From the NCBI RefSeq assembly GCF_024158745.1, contig NZ_JAMZAW010000016.1, forward strand, positions 1-64,000: DNA of 64,000 nucleotides, given 5' to 3'. The notes under the pieces were generated by a model. It had not been told where the DNA came from. It ran no database searches and saw nothing but the letters and a program-made list of their open reading frames with translations. A program made the translations under genes and the position numbers. This document shows, in pieces, positions 52,889 to 62,138 of this stretch (the first letter of the stretch is position 1; each line of letters opens with the position of its first letter). Origin of the DNA: Paenibacillus tyrphae (GTDB lineage Bacteria; Bacillota; Bacilli; Paenibacillales; NBRC-103111).

Positions 52889-53875
52889 TTACTTGCCGTA
52901 GCCGTCCGGATTCGCTTGATGCCAAGCCCATGCAGAGGCGATAATTTGCTTCAGGCTGTGCCGCTTCGGCTGCCAGCCCAGCTCCGTTCTGCCGCGCTCC
53001 GAGGAGGCGACAAGCACCGCCGGGTCTCCCGCTCTGCGGGCTTCGACGACCGCCGGAATCGCATGTCCCGTCACTTCGCGCGCGATGTCGATCACTTCTT
53101 TCACGGAGAAGCCTTTGCCGTTGCCCAGATTGTACACGCTGCTATCCCCGCCGGCGCGAAGCTTTTCTACCGCCAGGATGTGGGCGTCTGCCAGGTCGGT
53201 CACATGAATGTAGTCGCGGATGCACGTGCCGTCCGGCGTCGCATAATCTTCACCGAAAATCGAGATATGCGCGCGCTTGCCAAGCGCCACCTGCAGAATG
53301 ATCGGCACCAGATGAGTCTCCGGCGAATGGTCTTCGCCGATCCGGCCGCTTTCGTGCGCACCGGCCGCGTTGAAATAGCGCAGCGAGACGTATTTGATGC
53401 CGTGCGCGGTATCGAACCAGCGCATCATCTTCTCCATGGCGAGCTTCGTTTCGCCGTAAGCGTTCGTCGGCAGCGTCCGGTCCGTTTCCAGAATTGGAAC
53501 GTTCTCCGGTTCGCCGTACGTCGCCGCCGTAGACGAGAACACGATTTTTTTGACGCCATATTCGTTCATTTTCTCCAGCAGGCAGAGCGTCCCATAAACA
53601 TTGTTATGATAATATTTGCCGGGGAGCTGCATGCTTTCGCCGACGAGCGAGCTCGCTGCGAAGTGAATGACGGCGTCGATCTTGTTTTCACGGAATACCG
53701 TATCCAAAAAGTCCGCATCGCGAATATCCCCGACGTACAGCTTGCCGCCGAGCACCGCTTCCCGGTGTCCCTGCTGCAAATTGTCGACGACAACCACCTC
53801 TTCGCCTTTTGCCAGCAGCTCCGCTACCGTATGCGAGCCGATATAACCCGCGCCTCCGGTTACCATAATGGCCAT
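52889..53875 (-). CDS. galE: UDP-glucose 4-epimerase
   Basis: A 328-residue short-chain-dehydrogenase-type enzyme. The NAD loop is Gly-Gly-Ala-Gly-Tyr-Ile-Gly (7-13), with Ser-Ser-Thr-Ala-Ala-Thr-Tyr-Gly and the Tyr-Gly-Glu-Thr-Lys catalytic pair. The ATG at 53875 has GGAGAGG upstream. It lies between galK and galT. Confidence 0.95.
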   Translation of the reverse strand: MAIMVTGGAGYIGSHTVAELLAKGEEVVVVDNLQQGHREAVLGGKLYVGDIRDADFLDTVFRENKIDAVIHFAASSLVGESMQLPGKYYHNNVYGTLCLLEKMNEYGVKKIVFSSTAATYGEPENVPILETDRTLPTNAYGETKLAMEKMMRWFDTAHGIKYVSLRYFNAAGAHESGRIGEDHSPETHLVPIILQVALGKRAHISIFGEDYATPDGTCIRDYIHVTDLADAHILAVEKLRAGGDSSVYNLGNGKGFSVKEVIDIAREVTGHAIPAVVEARRAGDPAVLVASSERGRTELGWQPKRHSLKQIIASAWAWHQANPDGYGK

Positions 53876-53920
53876 AATCAAGCCTCTCCTTCCGTCAAGC
53901 TGAATATATTTGTTGGTTTC

Positions 53921-55096
53921 CTATAGCTGCATCTCCTGCACGCCATTCCCAATGTCGCATACGTAGAAGTCCGCGGTCAAGCCGGTCTTCTCCTTATACA
54001 CGCGGCCCACTTCGCCGACAAACCGCTCCACGCTGTCTTGATGCACTAACGATACCGTGCAGCCGCCGAAGCCGGCGCCCGTCATCCGCGAGCCAAGCAC
54101 GCCGGGAACGGCAAGCGCCGCTTCGACCATCGTATCCAGCTCGACGCCAGTCACCTCGTACAAGTCGCGCAGCGAGTTATGCGAGCCGATCATGAGCCGG
54201 CCGAATGCCGCCAAGTCTCCCCGTTCGAGCACCTCGATGGACTGCAGCACCCGGTCGATCTCCTCGACGACGTGCTGCGCCCGCTTGCGCACCGTTTCGT
54301 CCGGAATCAGATGCTGCGCGCTCCGGTATTGCTCCAGCGACAGCTGACCGAGCAGCGTCAGGTCGGGATATTCGGCAGCCAAATGCTTCACTGCCTGCTC
54401 GCACTGCGAACGGCGCTCGTTGTAGGCCGAGTCGACGAGCCCGCGCTTTTTGTTCGTGTTGCCGATCACCAGCTTGTATTCACCGCTGACGAACGGCACG
54501 TGCTTGTATTCCAGCGTATCGCACATGAGCAAAATCGCATGCTCCTTCTTGCCCATCGCTACCGCAAATTGATCCATGATGCCGCACTGTACGCCGATGA
54601 ACTCGTTCTCAGCCTTTTGCGACAGCAGCGCGATCTCCACTTTGTCCGTCGGCTGCCCTTCCATTGTGAGCAGGCCGTAAGCCGTCACCACTTCGATAGA
54701 AGCCGAAGAGGAGAGGCCGGAGCCGTTCGGAATTGCCCCGCTGTACAAAATATCGTAGCCGCCGACGGAAAGCCCCCGCTTTTGCAGCTCGCGGATGATG
54801 CCCTTCGGATAATTAATCCAATCGTCTTCAGCGCGGAATTCGACCTGCTGAATGGAAATATGCTTGCGCAGCGGAAAGTTGGTGGAAGCGAATCCCACCT
54901 GATCGTCCTCCCGTTTCCGGATCAGCATCGTCGTGCCGAACGTCAGAGCGGCCGGGAAAACGTAGCCTCCGTTGTAATCGGTATGCTCCCCGATCAGATT
55001 GACGCGCCCTGGCGCATGAAACGCCCGGATAGGATTGGAGCTATCTCCTCCGTACAGTTCGACAAACTGCTCCTGCAATGCTTTGACTTCCGTCAT
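53921..55096 (-). CDS. galK: Galactokinase
   Basis: A 391-residue GHMP kinase. The galactokinase signature Gly-Arg-Val-Asn-Leu-Ile-Gly-Glu-His-Thr-Asp-Tyr-Asn-Gly-Gly (about 30-44) and the ATP loop Pro-Asn-Gly-Ser-Gly-Leu-Ser-Ser-Ser-Ala are present. GAGGTG lies upstream. It is the first gene of the operon and divergent from an AraC regulator, which probably controls the three genes. Confidence 0.95.
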   Translation of the reverse strand: MTEVKALQEQFVELYGGDSSNPIRAFHAPGRVNLIGEHTDYNGGYVFPAALTFGTTMLIRKREDDQVGFASTNFPLRKHISIQQVEFRAEDDWINYPKGIIRELQKRGLSVGGYDILYSGAIPNGSGLSSSASIEVVTAYGLLTMEGQPTDKVEIALLSQKAENEFIGVQCGIMDQFAVAMGKKEHAILLMCDTLEYKHVPFVSGEYKLVIGNTNKKRGLVDSAYNERRSQCEQAVKHLAAEYPDLTLLGQLSLEQYRSAQHLIPDETVRKRAQHVVEEIDRVLQSIEVLERGDLAAFGRLMIGSHNSLRDLYEVTGVELDTMVEAALAVPGVLGSRMTGAGFGGCTVSLVHQDSVERFVGEVGRVYKEKTGLTADFYVCDIGNGVQEMQL

Positions 55097-55263
55097 GACG
55101 GTTCACCTCGTAATGGATTTAAGAAGACACGTTCGATATAGTGAATTTCTGTAGTAAGCTTTGCCTCAAGTATAGCCCCGACAACCGGTTTTCACTATGG
55201 AGCGATGTCAGAACGACATGGAAAAATGTTAGATCATGAACGCGCAGACATCCCCGGTTGTGC

Positions 55264-55269
55264 TATACT
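55264..55269 (+). promoter_or_regulatory. Likely -10 box of the araC-type gene
   Basis: TGC before TATACT makes a TGn-extended -10. No clear -35 box is seen. The intergenic region with galK (55097-55312) also holds an AACCGGTT palindrome (about 55181-55188). Confidence 0.45.
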
Positions 55270-55312
55270 GAACGTATCCGGGGCGATGCCCCAAAAGGAG
55301 GCGAGTCGCGCC

Positions 55313-56200
55313 GTGTCCGGGCCTGTCAAACGTCCCGATACCTACTTTGTCGTATCCAACCCGTACCCCGCGCCGGAAGACAGCCCTTTGACCGTCCTGT
55401 TCGCCGGCCACAGCCAGACGAAACCGGGTCATAAGCCCGGACCGAAGGTGGTCGATTATTATTTGCTGCATCATGTGTTATCCGGCAAAGGCACCTACGT
55501 CTGCCAGGGACAGACTTACGAGCTCGGCGCAGGAGACAGCTTCCTGATCGAGCCGGGCAAGCTGGTCAATTACATGGCCGATACGCTTGACCCGTGGCAC
55601 TACCGCTGGGTCGCCTTCGAAGGACGGCTCGCGGAGCGCTTGCTGCAGGATACGGGCCTGAGTTCGCAGCAGCCGGTCGTGCATACCGGACGAAAGCGCT
55701 CGATCGGCGTCCTGTTCCGTCAAGTGCAGCTGGCGTTTCAACACCGCGGCGCAGGCGCCAATCTAGAAGCGAACGGCTGCCTGCATCTGCTGTTCGCCGA
55801 GTTCGCGGAAGCGCTTCGCCCCCTTCGCGCGGACGAGCCGGAGCAGGCAACTGCCGCCGGGCAAACGGTGCAGCGGGCACTGCAATATTTATCCAAGCAG
55901 TACGCGGAGCCGATCACGATCGAGCTGATGGCCGAGTCGCTCGGCTACAACCGCGCTTATCTCTCGACGCTGTTCAAGCGTCAGACCGGGCTGACGCCCG
56001 TGACGTTCCTGCTCCGGCTCCGGCTCGACAAAGCGCGCCATCTGCTGCGGGAGCGCCCGGAGCTGACCGTGGAGCAGATTGCGTCTTCGGTCGGTTTCCA
56101 GGACCCGCTGTACTTTTCGAAGCAGTTCAAGCGGCACTACCAGCTCTCGCCGACCGATTACCGCATCTCGCTGCTGCATCCCCCTGATTCCGGCGATTAA
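55313..56200 (+). CDS. AraC family regulator, probable activator of the gal operon
   Basis: A 295-residue regulator with an N-terminal cupin sensing domain (about 10-150) and a C-terminal pair of AraC helix-turn-helices (about 190-290; Tyr-Asn-Arg-Ala-Tyr-Leu-Ser-Thr-Leu-Phe-Lys and Gly-Phe-Gln-Asp-Pro-Leu-Tyr-Phe-Ser-Lys-Gln-Phe-Lys). I chose the GTG at 55313, with AAAGGAGG 11 bases upstream; ATG codons earlier in frame lack a site. Divergence from galK suggests galactose control. Confidence 0.88.
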   Translation: MSGPVKRPDTYFVVSNPYPAPEDSPLTVLFAGHSQTKPGHKPGPKVVDYYLLHHVLSGKGTYVCQGQTYELGAGDSFLIEPGKLVNYMADTLDPWHYRWVAFEGRLAERLLQDTGLSSQQPVVHTGRKRSIGVLFRQVQLAFQHRGAGANLEANGCLHLLFAEFAEALRPLRADEPEQATAAGQTVQRALQYLSKQYAEPITIELMAESLGYNRAYLSTLFKRQTGLTPVTFLLRLRLDKARHLLRERPELTVEQIASSVGFQDPLYFSKQFKRHYQLSPTDYRISLLHPPDSGD

Positions 56201-56246
56201 ACGTCGGGCATGCGATTCACCGCGGGCGCCGCTAACGTCCGAGTCT

Positions 56247-58367
56247 CTATTCACCCCCTTTCGCAAGGGGCAGCATGAAAGCAATGCAGGCGCCTTGACC
56301 GACGCGGCTTTGCGCCCAGATCCGGCCCCCATGGTAGTCGATAATCTCCTTGGCGATGGCCAGCCCGAGGCCGCTGCCGCCGCCGGACGTGTTGCGGGAC
56401 TTGTCTTTCTTGTAGAAACGGTCGAAAATATACGGCAAGTCTTCCGGATCGATGCCCGAGCCGTTATCCTGCACCTGCACGACAAGCGAATGCTCGTCCA
56501 CGATAAAATGAAGCTGGATGAGCCCGCCACGGGGCGTATGCTTGACCGCATTGTAAATAACGTTGGTCAGCACCTGATCGATCCGGTCCACGTCGATTTT
56601 GACGATGGCCTGCCGGTGGGCTTCGGGCCGCAGCGAGTAGGCGACCGTCTCGAACTTGAGCCCGGCGCCGGCCAGCTCCAGCTCATAGCGCTCGTCGAAA
56701 TAACGGATAAAATCGTCCGTGCTCACCGGCTGGATATCGAAATCCATCTGTCTAGCCTCCAGCTTCGAGAGCTGGAACAGATCGGCGATGAGCCGGTTCA
56801 AGCCCGTGATCCGGTTATGGATGAGCTTTAAATACTTTTGCTGCTGATCGGGCTGGGAGACAACGCCGTCGATGAGCGCTTCCACGTACCCTTGAATCAG
56901 CGTCATCGGCGTTCCCAGATCATGCGAGATATTGCTGAGCAGGTGCCGCCTGGACGTTTCCATCCGCGCCAAGTCGTCGTTCATCCGTTCCAAACTGCGG
57001 TTGATGCGTTCCAGTTCGGCGGTCCGCTCGCGAATTTTATGCTCCAGACCGGTGTTCATCTCGCGCATTTGCCGCGATAGCGTCTCCACTTCCACGTAAG
57101 CCTTGGCCGATTTGGCACTCAGGATAAATGAGGTCATGAATACACAGACAAGCAGCCCGTACGACGATAGCTCGCCAAGCTTGATCCACTGGTTATAGTA
57201 CATGATGTCCAGCATCACCGTAGCGACGTAAGCGCCCGAGCCGATCGCGGCGAATAGCGCCCCGTCTCTTTTGCGAAGCACGGCGCGGCCCAGGCTGAAC
57301 AGCAGGTAGCCGCTGGTGAACAGCGTAATGAGCTGGAACGCCGGCGTCGTATAGGTCACCCATGGGGGCGGAATCAGAAATGCCGCGGCCGAGAACGCCA
57401 CGCCAAGCGCCAAAATAAGCCGGACGATGCCGGAGCGCACCTCCTGTGGGTAAAGCGAGTGCATGAACATAATCATGACGGGCACGCCCATGTAGAAGCA
57501 TACGTACTCGATGCGCAGCTCCGTCAGCCAATGCACCTCGGGGACAAAATAATACATCACGCCTTCGCCCGCGAAGAAGGCCCGTATGCCGATCAATAAA
57601 CAAAAAAGGCCGAAATAAAGCGATCCTCTCTCTTTGCGCCTCAGCGCAATCAATCCGATGTGATACAGCCCCATCGACAGCAGGCTTCCGACCACAAGCG
57701 TCTCGATCGCAAGCTCTCTCCGGAGCTTGCTGTCCAGCGCGCTCCATGAGCCGAGCTCGACCGGTTTCCAGATGCCCCCGAGCCGGTGATGATAATTGGA
57801 AACCTGAATGACGATATCGAGCGGCCCGCCCGTATGGCGGAACCGGATCAAATTCGGAGTATATTGAGGCTTGGAAGTCAGCATGTCTTCTCCGACCGTG
57901 CCGCTGCTTGCGACCGGCTCGCCGTTCACCCAAGCCTTGTAGGCCGTACGGATATATGGCAGCTTCAGCCCCAGATCGGAAGCGGGGCCATCCAGCTTCA
58001 CTTTCAAGTGAAAGGTCGCATGACCCGAACCGCCGGGCTGCACGCCCTCTACCAAGACGCGATTCCACACCTCGGGGAGAGCAATCAAGGTCGCCCGCTC
58101 CCCTGCGGCATGCTCCGGGGAGGCCAGCTCTTCCGGCGTCATGAGGCGCATCCAGTGCATATCCCATTCGCCGTCCAGCCGGACCGTTCCATGGGATTCC
58201 AAGCCGTAGCCCTCCAGATCTATGACACCTTGAACGGCACGGGGCGCGGACTCCCCGGCAGCGGAACTATAGTAACTGATACCGGCAATCGCGGCGGCCA
58301 ATAAAACTATGGAAATACACACCCAAAACCATTTATAATAGAAATAGTTTCTGGAAATCGATACCAC
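56247..58367 (-). CDS. Seven-membrane (7TMR-DISM) sensor histidine kinase
   Basis: A 706-residue kinase. A first membrane segment (about 13-32), an extracytoplasmic DISM jelly-roll domain (about 45-205), seven membrane segments (about 215-420), a coiled coil, HisKA with His482 (Ile-Ser-His-Asp-Leu-Gly-Thr-Pro) and an ATPase with Asp-Asn-Gly-Ser-Gly and Gly-Ser-Gly-Leu-Gly-Leu. The external domain may bind a carbohydrate. The start is GTG with AGGAAAG close upstream. It is divergent from a response regulator, its likely partner. Confidence 0.87.
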   Translation of the reverse strand: MVSISRNYFYYKWFWVCISIVLLAAAIAGISYYSSAAGESAPRAVQGVIDLEGYGLESHGTVRLDGEWDMHWMRLMTPEELASPEHAAGERATLIALPEVWNRVLVEGVQPGGSGHATFHLKVKLDGPASDLGLKLPYIRTAYKAWVNGEPVASSGTVGEDMLTSKPQYTPNLIRFRHTGGPLDIVIQVSNYHHRLGGIWKPVELGSWSALDSKLRRELAIETLVVGSLLSMGLYHIGLIALRRKERGSLYFGLFCLLIGIRAFFAGEGVMYYFVPEVHWLTELRIEYVCFYMGVPVMIMFMHSLYPQEVRSGIVRLILALGVAFSAAAFLIPPPWVTYTTPAFQLITLFTSGYLLFSLGRAVLRKRDGALFAAIGSGAYVATVMLDIMYYNQWIKLGELSSYGLLVCVFMTSFILSAKSAKAYVEVETLSRQMREMNTGLEHKIRERTAELERINRSLERMNDDLARMETSRRHLLSNISHDLGTPMTLIQGYVEALIDGVVSQPDQQQKYLKLIHNRITGLNRLIADLFQLSKLEARQMDFDIQPVSTDDFIRYFDERYELELAGAGLKFETVAYSLRPEAHRQAIVKIDVDRIDQVLTNVIYNAVKHTPRGGLIQLHFIVDEHSLVVQVQDNGSGIDPEDLPYIFDRFYKKDKSRNTSGGGSGLGLAIAKEIIDYHGGRIWAQSRVGQGACIAFMLPLAKGGE

Positions 58368-58577
58368 TTTCTTTCCTGTTGCTCAAATGGGCTTCCTGCT
58401 AATATCGTACCTTAAACTGCATTATTTGGAAACCGGGATAAACGGCTCACCTTTGGAGGATTTCGGGACGTTTGTCGCTGCCATATCAGAATCCAGTATC
58501 GAGTCCGGCGGGATATGATTCTGATAGTTTCAAAGAAACATCATGTTTCGCCGCATCATCTTTTGGAGGAGAAATCG

Positions 58578-59270
58578 ATGCCTGGAGAAAAAATACTCAT
58601 CGTCGACGATGAAGCCGAGATTGTCGAATTAATCAGTCTTTATTTGCGTAAGGAGGGGTATGACGTACTGTATTCCGGAAATGGGGCCGAAGCGCTTGCC
58701 ATGGTGCGGGAGCACCGTCCGGACCTGGTGATTCTCGACATTTTGCTCCCCGAAATGGACGGCATCGAAGTATGCCGGCAGATCCGGAAGTCCTATAATA
58801 CGCCGATTTTATTTCTGAGCTGCAAAAGCGAGGATATGGATATCATTCTGGGGTTCAGCATCGGAGGGGACGATTACATTACGAAGCCGTTCAGTCCCGG
58901 CCAGCTCGTCGCCCGGGTCAAAGCGCATCTGCGCCGCAGCCAGCTGCTTGAGCAGCACAAGGAAGATTCCCAGTACCTGTCGTTTCCGGGACTGGAGATC
59001 GATCTGCTCAGCCGGACCGTGAAAGCAAGCGGCGGGCTCGTGCCGCTGTCTTCCAAGGAATTCGACCTGCTGCTGCATCTCGCCCGCTCACCCGGTAAGG
59101 TGCTCCCGCTCGAACAGCTGTATAAAATGACCTGGGGCGTGGACAGCAACGGCGACACGCGCACGCTGCTCGTTCACATCAGCAACCTGCGCAAGAAGAT
59201 CGAGCCGAACCCCACCGATCCGAAGTACATCCATACCGTGCGGGGGATCGGCTACAAATTCAACGTGTAG
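58578..59270 (+). CDS. OmpR/PhoB-type response regulator
   Basis: A 230-residue regulator with an N-terminal receiver (Asp10-Asp11, phosphorylation site Asp54, Ser81, Lys103) and a C-terminal winged helix (about 130-229, Thr-Leu-Leu-Val-His-Ile-Ser-Asn-Leu-Arg-Lys-Lys). GGAGG lies eight bases before the ATG. The divergent 7TMR-DISM kinase is the probable partner. Confidence 0.93.
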   Translation: MPGEKILIVDDEAEIVELISLYLRKEGYDVLYSGNGAEALAMVREHRPDLVILDILLPEMDGIEVCRQIRKSYNTPILFLSCKSEDMDIILGFSIGGDDYITKPFSPGQLVARVKAHLRRSQLLEQHKEDSQYLSFPGLEIDLLSRTVKASGGLVPLSSKEFDLLLHLARSPGKVLPLEQLYKMTWGVDSNGDTRTLLVHISNLRKKIEPNPTDPKYIHTVRGIGYKFNV

Positions 59271-59278
59271 CATAAAAC

Positions 59279-59977
59279 TTACGGCTGATGCCCGATGGTA
59301 CTCATCAGCTTGTCCAGCTCTTCCGGGGCCAGATCGCGCCACTGCCCTACCGGCAAACCGGCCAGCTTGATGTTCATAATGCGCACCCGCTTTAACCGGC
59401 GCACCTCGTAGCCAAAGGCGGCACTCATCCGGCGGATTTGGCGGTTCAACCCTTGCGTCAGCACGATCCGAAACGTCCGGTCGTCGATGCGGCTCACTTT
59501 GCACGGTTTGGTGACGGTTCCGAGAATCCGCACGCCGCTCGCCATTCCCTGCAAAAACATCGGCGTGACCGGTTTGTTCACCGTCACGATGTATTCCTTC
59601 TCGTGCTCGTGCTCGGAACGTAATATTTTGTTGACGATATCGCCGTCATTCGTAAGCAAAATCAATCCTTCGGAATCTTTATCCAACCGTCCGATCGGGA
59701 AAATGCGCTCGCGGTGTCCCACAAAATCCACGATATTGCCGCGGACGTGCCGTTCCGTCGTGCTGGTGATGCCTACCGGCTTGTGGAGCGCAATATAGAC
59801 GTGCTTTTTCTTCTCGCTGATCGGTTTTCCGTCGATCCGCACGTCGTCTCCTTCGCTCACCCGGCTTCCGAGCTCGGCCAGCTGGCCGTTAATCGTGACG
59901 CGCTTTCCCTCGATCAGCTGATCCGCTTCGCGCCGGGAGCAAATTCCCGTTTCGCTGATATATTTGTTGATTCTCAT
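59279..59977 (-). CDS. 23S rRNA pseudouridine synthase, RluF/RsuA family
   Basis: A 232-residue protein with an N-terminal S4 RNA-binding domain (about 1-60) and a synthase domain with the catalytic Asp in [10 protein letters not shown]. The Asn-Arg-Gln-Ile-Arg-Arg-Met segment is also typical. It is closest by eye to RluF, which modifies U2604 in E. coli, but RluB or RsuA specificity cannot be excluded. The ATG at 59977 has GGAG eight bases upstream. It converges with the response-regulator gene. Confidence 0.88.
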   Translation of the reverse strand: MRINKYISETGICSRREADQLIEGKRVTINGQLAELGSRVSEGDDVRIDGKPISEKKKHVYIALHKPVGITSTTERHVRGNIVDFVGHRERIFPIGRLDKDSEGLILLTNDGDIVNKILRSEHEHEKEYIVTVNKPVTPMFLQGMASGVRILGTVTKPCKVSRIDDRTFRIVLTQGLNRQIRRMSAAFGYEVRRLKRVRIMNIKLAGLPVGQWRDLAPEELDKLMSTIGHQP

Positions 59978-60078
59978 CGTTCTCACTCCGCTTGTCCTGG
60001 CTTTATCGCTCCATTATACCATGCGGGTTTTTCGTTGCAAAAAATGAAAATAACTTTAGGAAAAGAGGCGAACATCGT

Positions 60079-60567
60079 ATGATCGAAAACGCGGCAAAGC
60101 TCCCGGAGATGGAGCCTGTTCTGGTGGAGCACAAGGAATTGAAGCTGATCGGCATCCCGTGCATCGGCCTGAACGACATGGGAGGCAAGTATCGGCACGC
60201 CAAAGAAGCGCTGCTGTCCTCCGCCAAGCATTTGCCCCATATCGTGAATCCTCAAATTCATTACGGCCTGTGGCCGCACGGACCATCGCAGAGCCATCCG
60301 GATACGCACGTATACATCCTTTGCACGGAGGTCGAATCGTACGACGGCATTCCCGAATGGTTCCTGCACCTGACCGTCCCGGCGCACCGGTGCGTCGTCG
60401 TGGCGAATAAGGACGGGAACTTCGAGGCGGCCGGTCAAGCGGTCGAAGCGTATTTGCGCGAAAAGGGACTTCAAACAAGCGTCGGCGACCGTACCTACAC
60501 GATATGCGAACGATACAGCTACGAAGGCGAAGGATTCGCACGGTACTCGCTTCCGCTCGTCGATTAA
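60079..60567 (+). CDS. GyrI-like effector-binding domain protein
   Basis: A 162-residue single-domain protein resembling the small-molecule-binding domain of AraC/GyrI and SOUL-type proteins, with Leu-Ile-Gly-Ile-Pro-Cys, Tyr-Gly-Leu-Trp-Pro and Thr-Val-Pro-Ala-His-Arg-Cys-Val-Val motifs. There is no DNA-binding part. AGAGG lies upstream of the ATG. Ligand unknown. Confidence 0.7.
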   Translation: MIENAAKLPEMEPVLVEHKELKLIGIPCIGLNDMGGKYRHAKEALLSSAKHLPHIVNPQIHYGLWPHGPSQSHPDTHVYILCTEVESYDGIPEWFLHLTVPAHRCVVVANKDGNFEAAGQAVEAYLREKGLQTSVGDRTYTICERYSYEGEGFARYSLPLVD

Positions 60568-60664
60568 AGCCGCCTGTTGAACCGAACGCCAGCCCCCTTG
60601 CGCCTGCCATGCGCTTCTCCTGCCGGACAAGCTCCGGAAAAGCGAATTTGGCCGCATGGGGGTT

Positions 60665-61120
60665 TTACCGCTCCGGCGGGCTTTGCGGCTTGGAACCCTC
60701 GGCGCGCGGCGCACCGGCAACCGCTGTGTGCGGCTTAGCGGAGCCTTTTTTGGTAAACAAAGTGAAAAAGCCGCTGTGCGTCGTTACATTCATCGTTTTA
60801 CCGTCCTTGACAAAAACACGGAGGGCCCCCACCTGCTCCTCTTTGTCTTCCTTCCACCCCCACTTGCGAATCTCGCTCGCGTAGAAGTCGGGAATACTTT
60901 CCTTTTCTTCAATACCTTTCATGTTATAGCGGACATAGACGACTCCCGGATTGGAGAACGGAACGTCCGATTTGCGAGCCTCCGCCGGCACGGGAAACTG
61001 CTCGTCGATGCTGGAGCCGACAAAGCTATTGTTATTGGAAAACGCGTACCCGTACACCAGAGCTGATAAAGTCACCGACACCATAAGAAATAAAATAATT
61101 CGCAGCGATCTGCCGCGCAT
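60665..61120 (-). CDS. Small membrane-anchored protein of unknown function
   Basis: A 151-residue protein with one N-terminal hydrophobic segment (about 7-26) and an outer soluble part (Gly-Val-Val-Tyr-Val-Arg-Tyr, Trp-Gly-Trp-Lys-Glu), ending in a Pro/Ser/Lys-rich tail. No family recognised. GGGGGTG precedes the ATG. Confidence 0.6.
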   Translation of the reverse strand: MRGRSLRIILFLMVSVTLSALVYGYAFSNNNSFVGSSIDEQFPVPAEARKSDVPFSNPGVVYVRYNMKGIEEKESIPDFYASEIRKWGWKEDKEEQVGALRVFVKDGKTMNVTTHSGFFTLFTKKGSAKPHTAVAGAPRAEGSKPQSPPER

Positions 61121-61272
61121 ACCAACACCCCCGGTTCTTCAATACCTATTCGAAAAAGAATGACGATAAAGTGCCGTACAAAGTTTCAACCTGTCCGGAA
61201 CTGTGTAATAAGTGGGTACACAGATGCGTCACGCCGTCCGGCGGAAAATAACGAATCGAGGAGTGTTGCCCT

Positions 61273-61740
61273 ATGACCCGTAAAAAAACGCTGCCGTCGA
61301 TCACCAAGCCCTTCTCCCACGTGCACGCTACGCTCAAAACGATGGGATTCACCGAACTGCCGTCCCGGGAAGGAAGCACGTACGAATTGACATTTCGTGA
61401 TTCCGCTTCGCTGCAGGAATTTCCGTACCGTATCTATACGCACACACAGGAGAACGGCCAGACACGCGTTGACTTGAACGAGGCCGGCTTCGTTGCGCAG
61501 CAAAATATACCCGTTTCGGCAGCCGCCGCTGCCCAAGAGATGTTGGCGGAGCTTCAGCAATATATGGAATACGGCCCGGCCAAGACAAAGCCAACCGAAT
61601 CGACGCCCATCGGCAAAGCGATGAACGGCAAGATGGCCAACAACGAGAAAGAGGTTCGACAGCTTGGCAAGGTGATGGCAAGCCTCCCAACGAATTCGCA
61701 GGTGATGGAAAAGGGCATGATGCCGGACCCTCTGCAATGA
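61273..61740 (+). CDS. Small soluble protein of unknown function
   Basis: A 155-residue protein. The first 95 residues look like a compact alpha/beta domain (Phe-Pro-Tyr-Arg-Ile-Tyr-Thr-His, Arg-Val-Asp-Leu-Asn-Glu-Ala-Gly-Phe); the rest is a charged, Met/Lys-rich tail. No family recognised. GAGGAG lies nine bases before the ATG. It stands alone, upstream of the MITE-like element. Confidence 0.6.
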   Translation: MTRKKTLPSITKPFSHVHATLKTMGFTELPSREGSTYELTFRDSASLQEFPYRIYTHTQENGQTRVDLNEAGFVAQQNIPVSAAAAAQEMLAELQQYMEYGPAKTKPTESTPIGKAMNGKMANNEKEVRQLGKVMASLPTNSQVMEKGMMPDPLQ

Positions 61741-61789
61741 GATCGCCCGATAGCGGATTGCTTGGAGCTTCCTTCAGAGGCTCCTGAGC

Positions 61790-61996
61790 TTGTTGAGAAA
61801 GTGGTCAGTTAAGGTAATAGAGGTGTTACGAGAGGGTGGGGTACCTACTTCCGGTCGCTGTTGTCGGCGGGAAATTTTGATTAAAGCCGCTTACAGCGGA
61901 TATTTCCCGCAGACAAAGGCGAACGCTATCGCTCCTCCAGTAGATACCCCACCTGCGTATTTATCTCTATTTTTATATTAGCCACATTCTCAACAA
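61790..61996. mobile_element. Palindromic MITE-like element (207 bp)
   Basis: The element opens TTGTTGAGAA and closes with the complement TTCTCAACAA. Terminal inverted repeats of about 60 bases match imperfectly through GTGG, AATAGAG and GGTGGGGTAYCTACT. Inside, TTGTCGGCGGGAAAT pairs with ATTTCCCGCAGACAA around a small CCGC/GCGG hairpin, so nearly the whole element folds on itself. It has no ORF. No exact target duplication is clear (CCTG occurs at both flanks). Confidence 0.75.
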
Positions 61997-62002
61997 CCTG
62001 TT

Positions 62003-62029
62003 GGAGCTTCCTTCGGAGGCTCCTTTTTT
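62003..62029 (+). terminator. Terminator beyond the MITE-like element
   Basis: A 9-bp stem (GGAGCTTCC with GGAGGCTCC, one G-T pair, loop TTC) followed by six T residues. A near-copy without the T run stands at 61764-61784, on the other side of the element. Confidence 0.85.
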
Positions 62030-62138
62030 GCTTGTCCACCTGCCGAAACAAGGCGTCCGGCTCGAATATTATTAGCATTGATTATTTTGCGCTAAAGCGG
62101 CGAACATTCCGTGGCGACAAAAAGGGGGACCATCTGCC

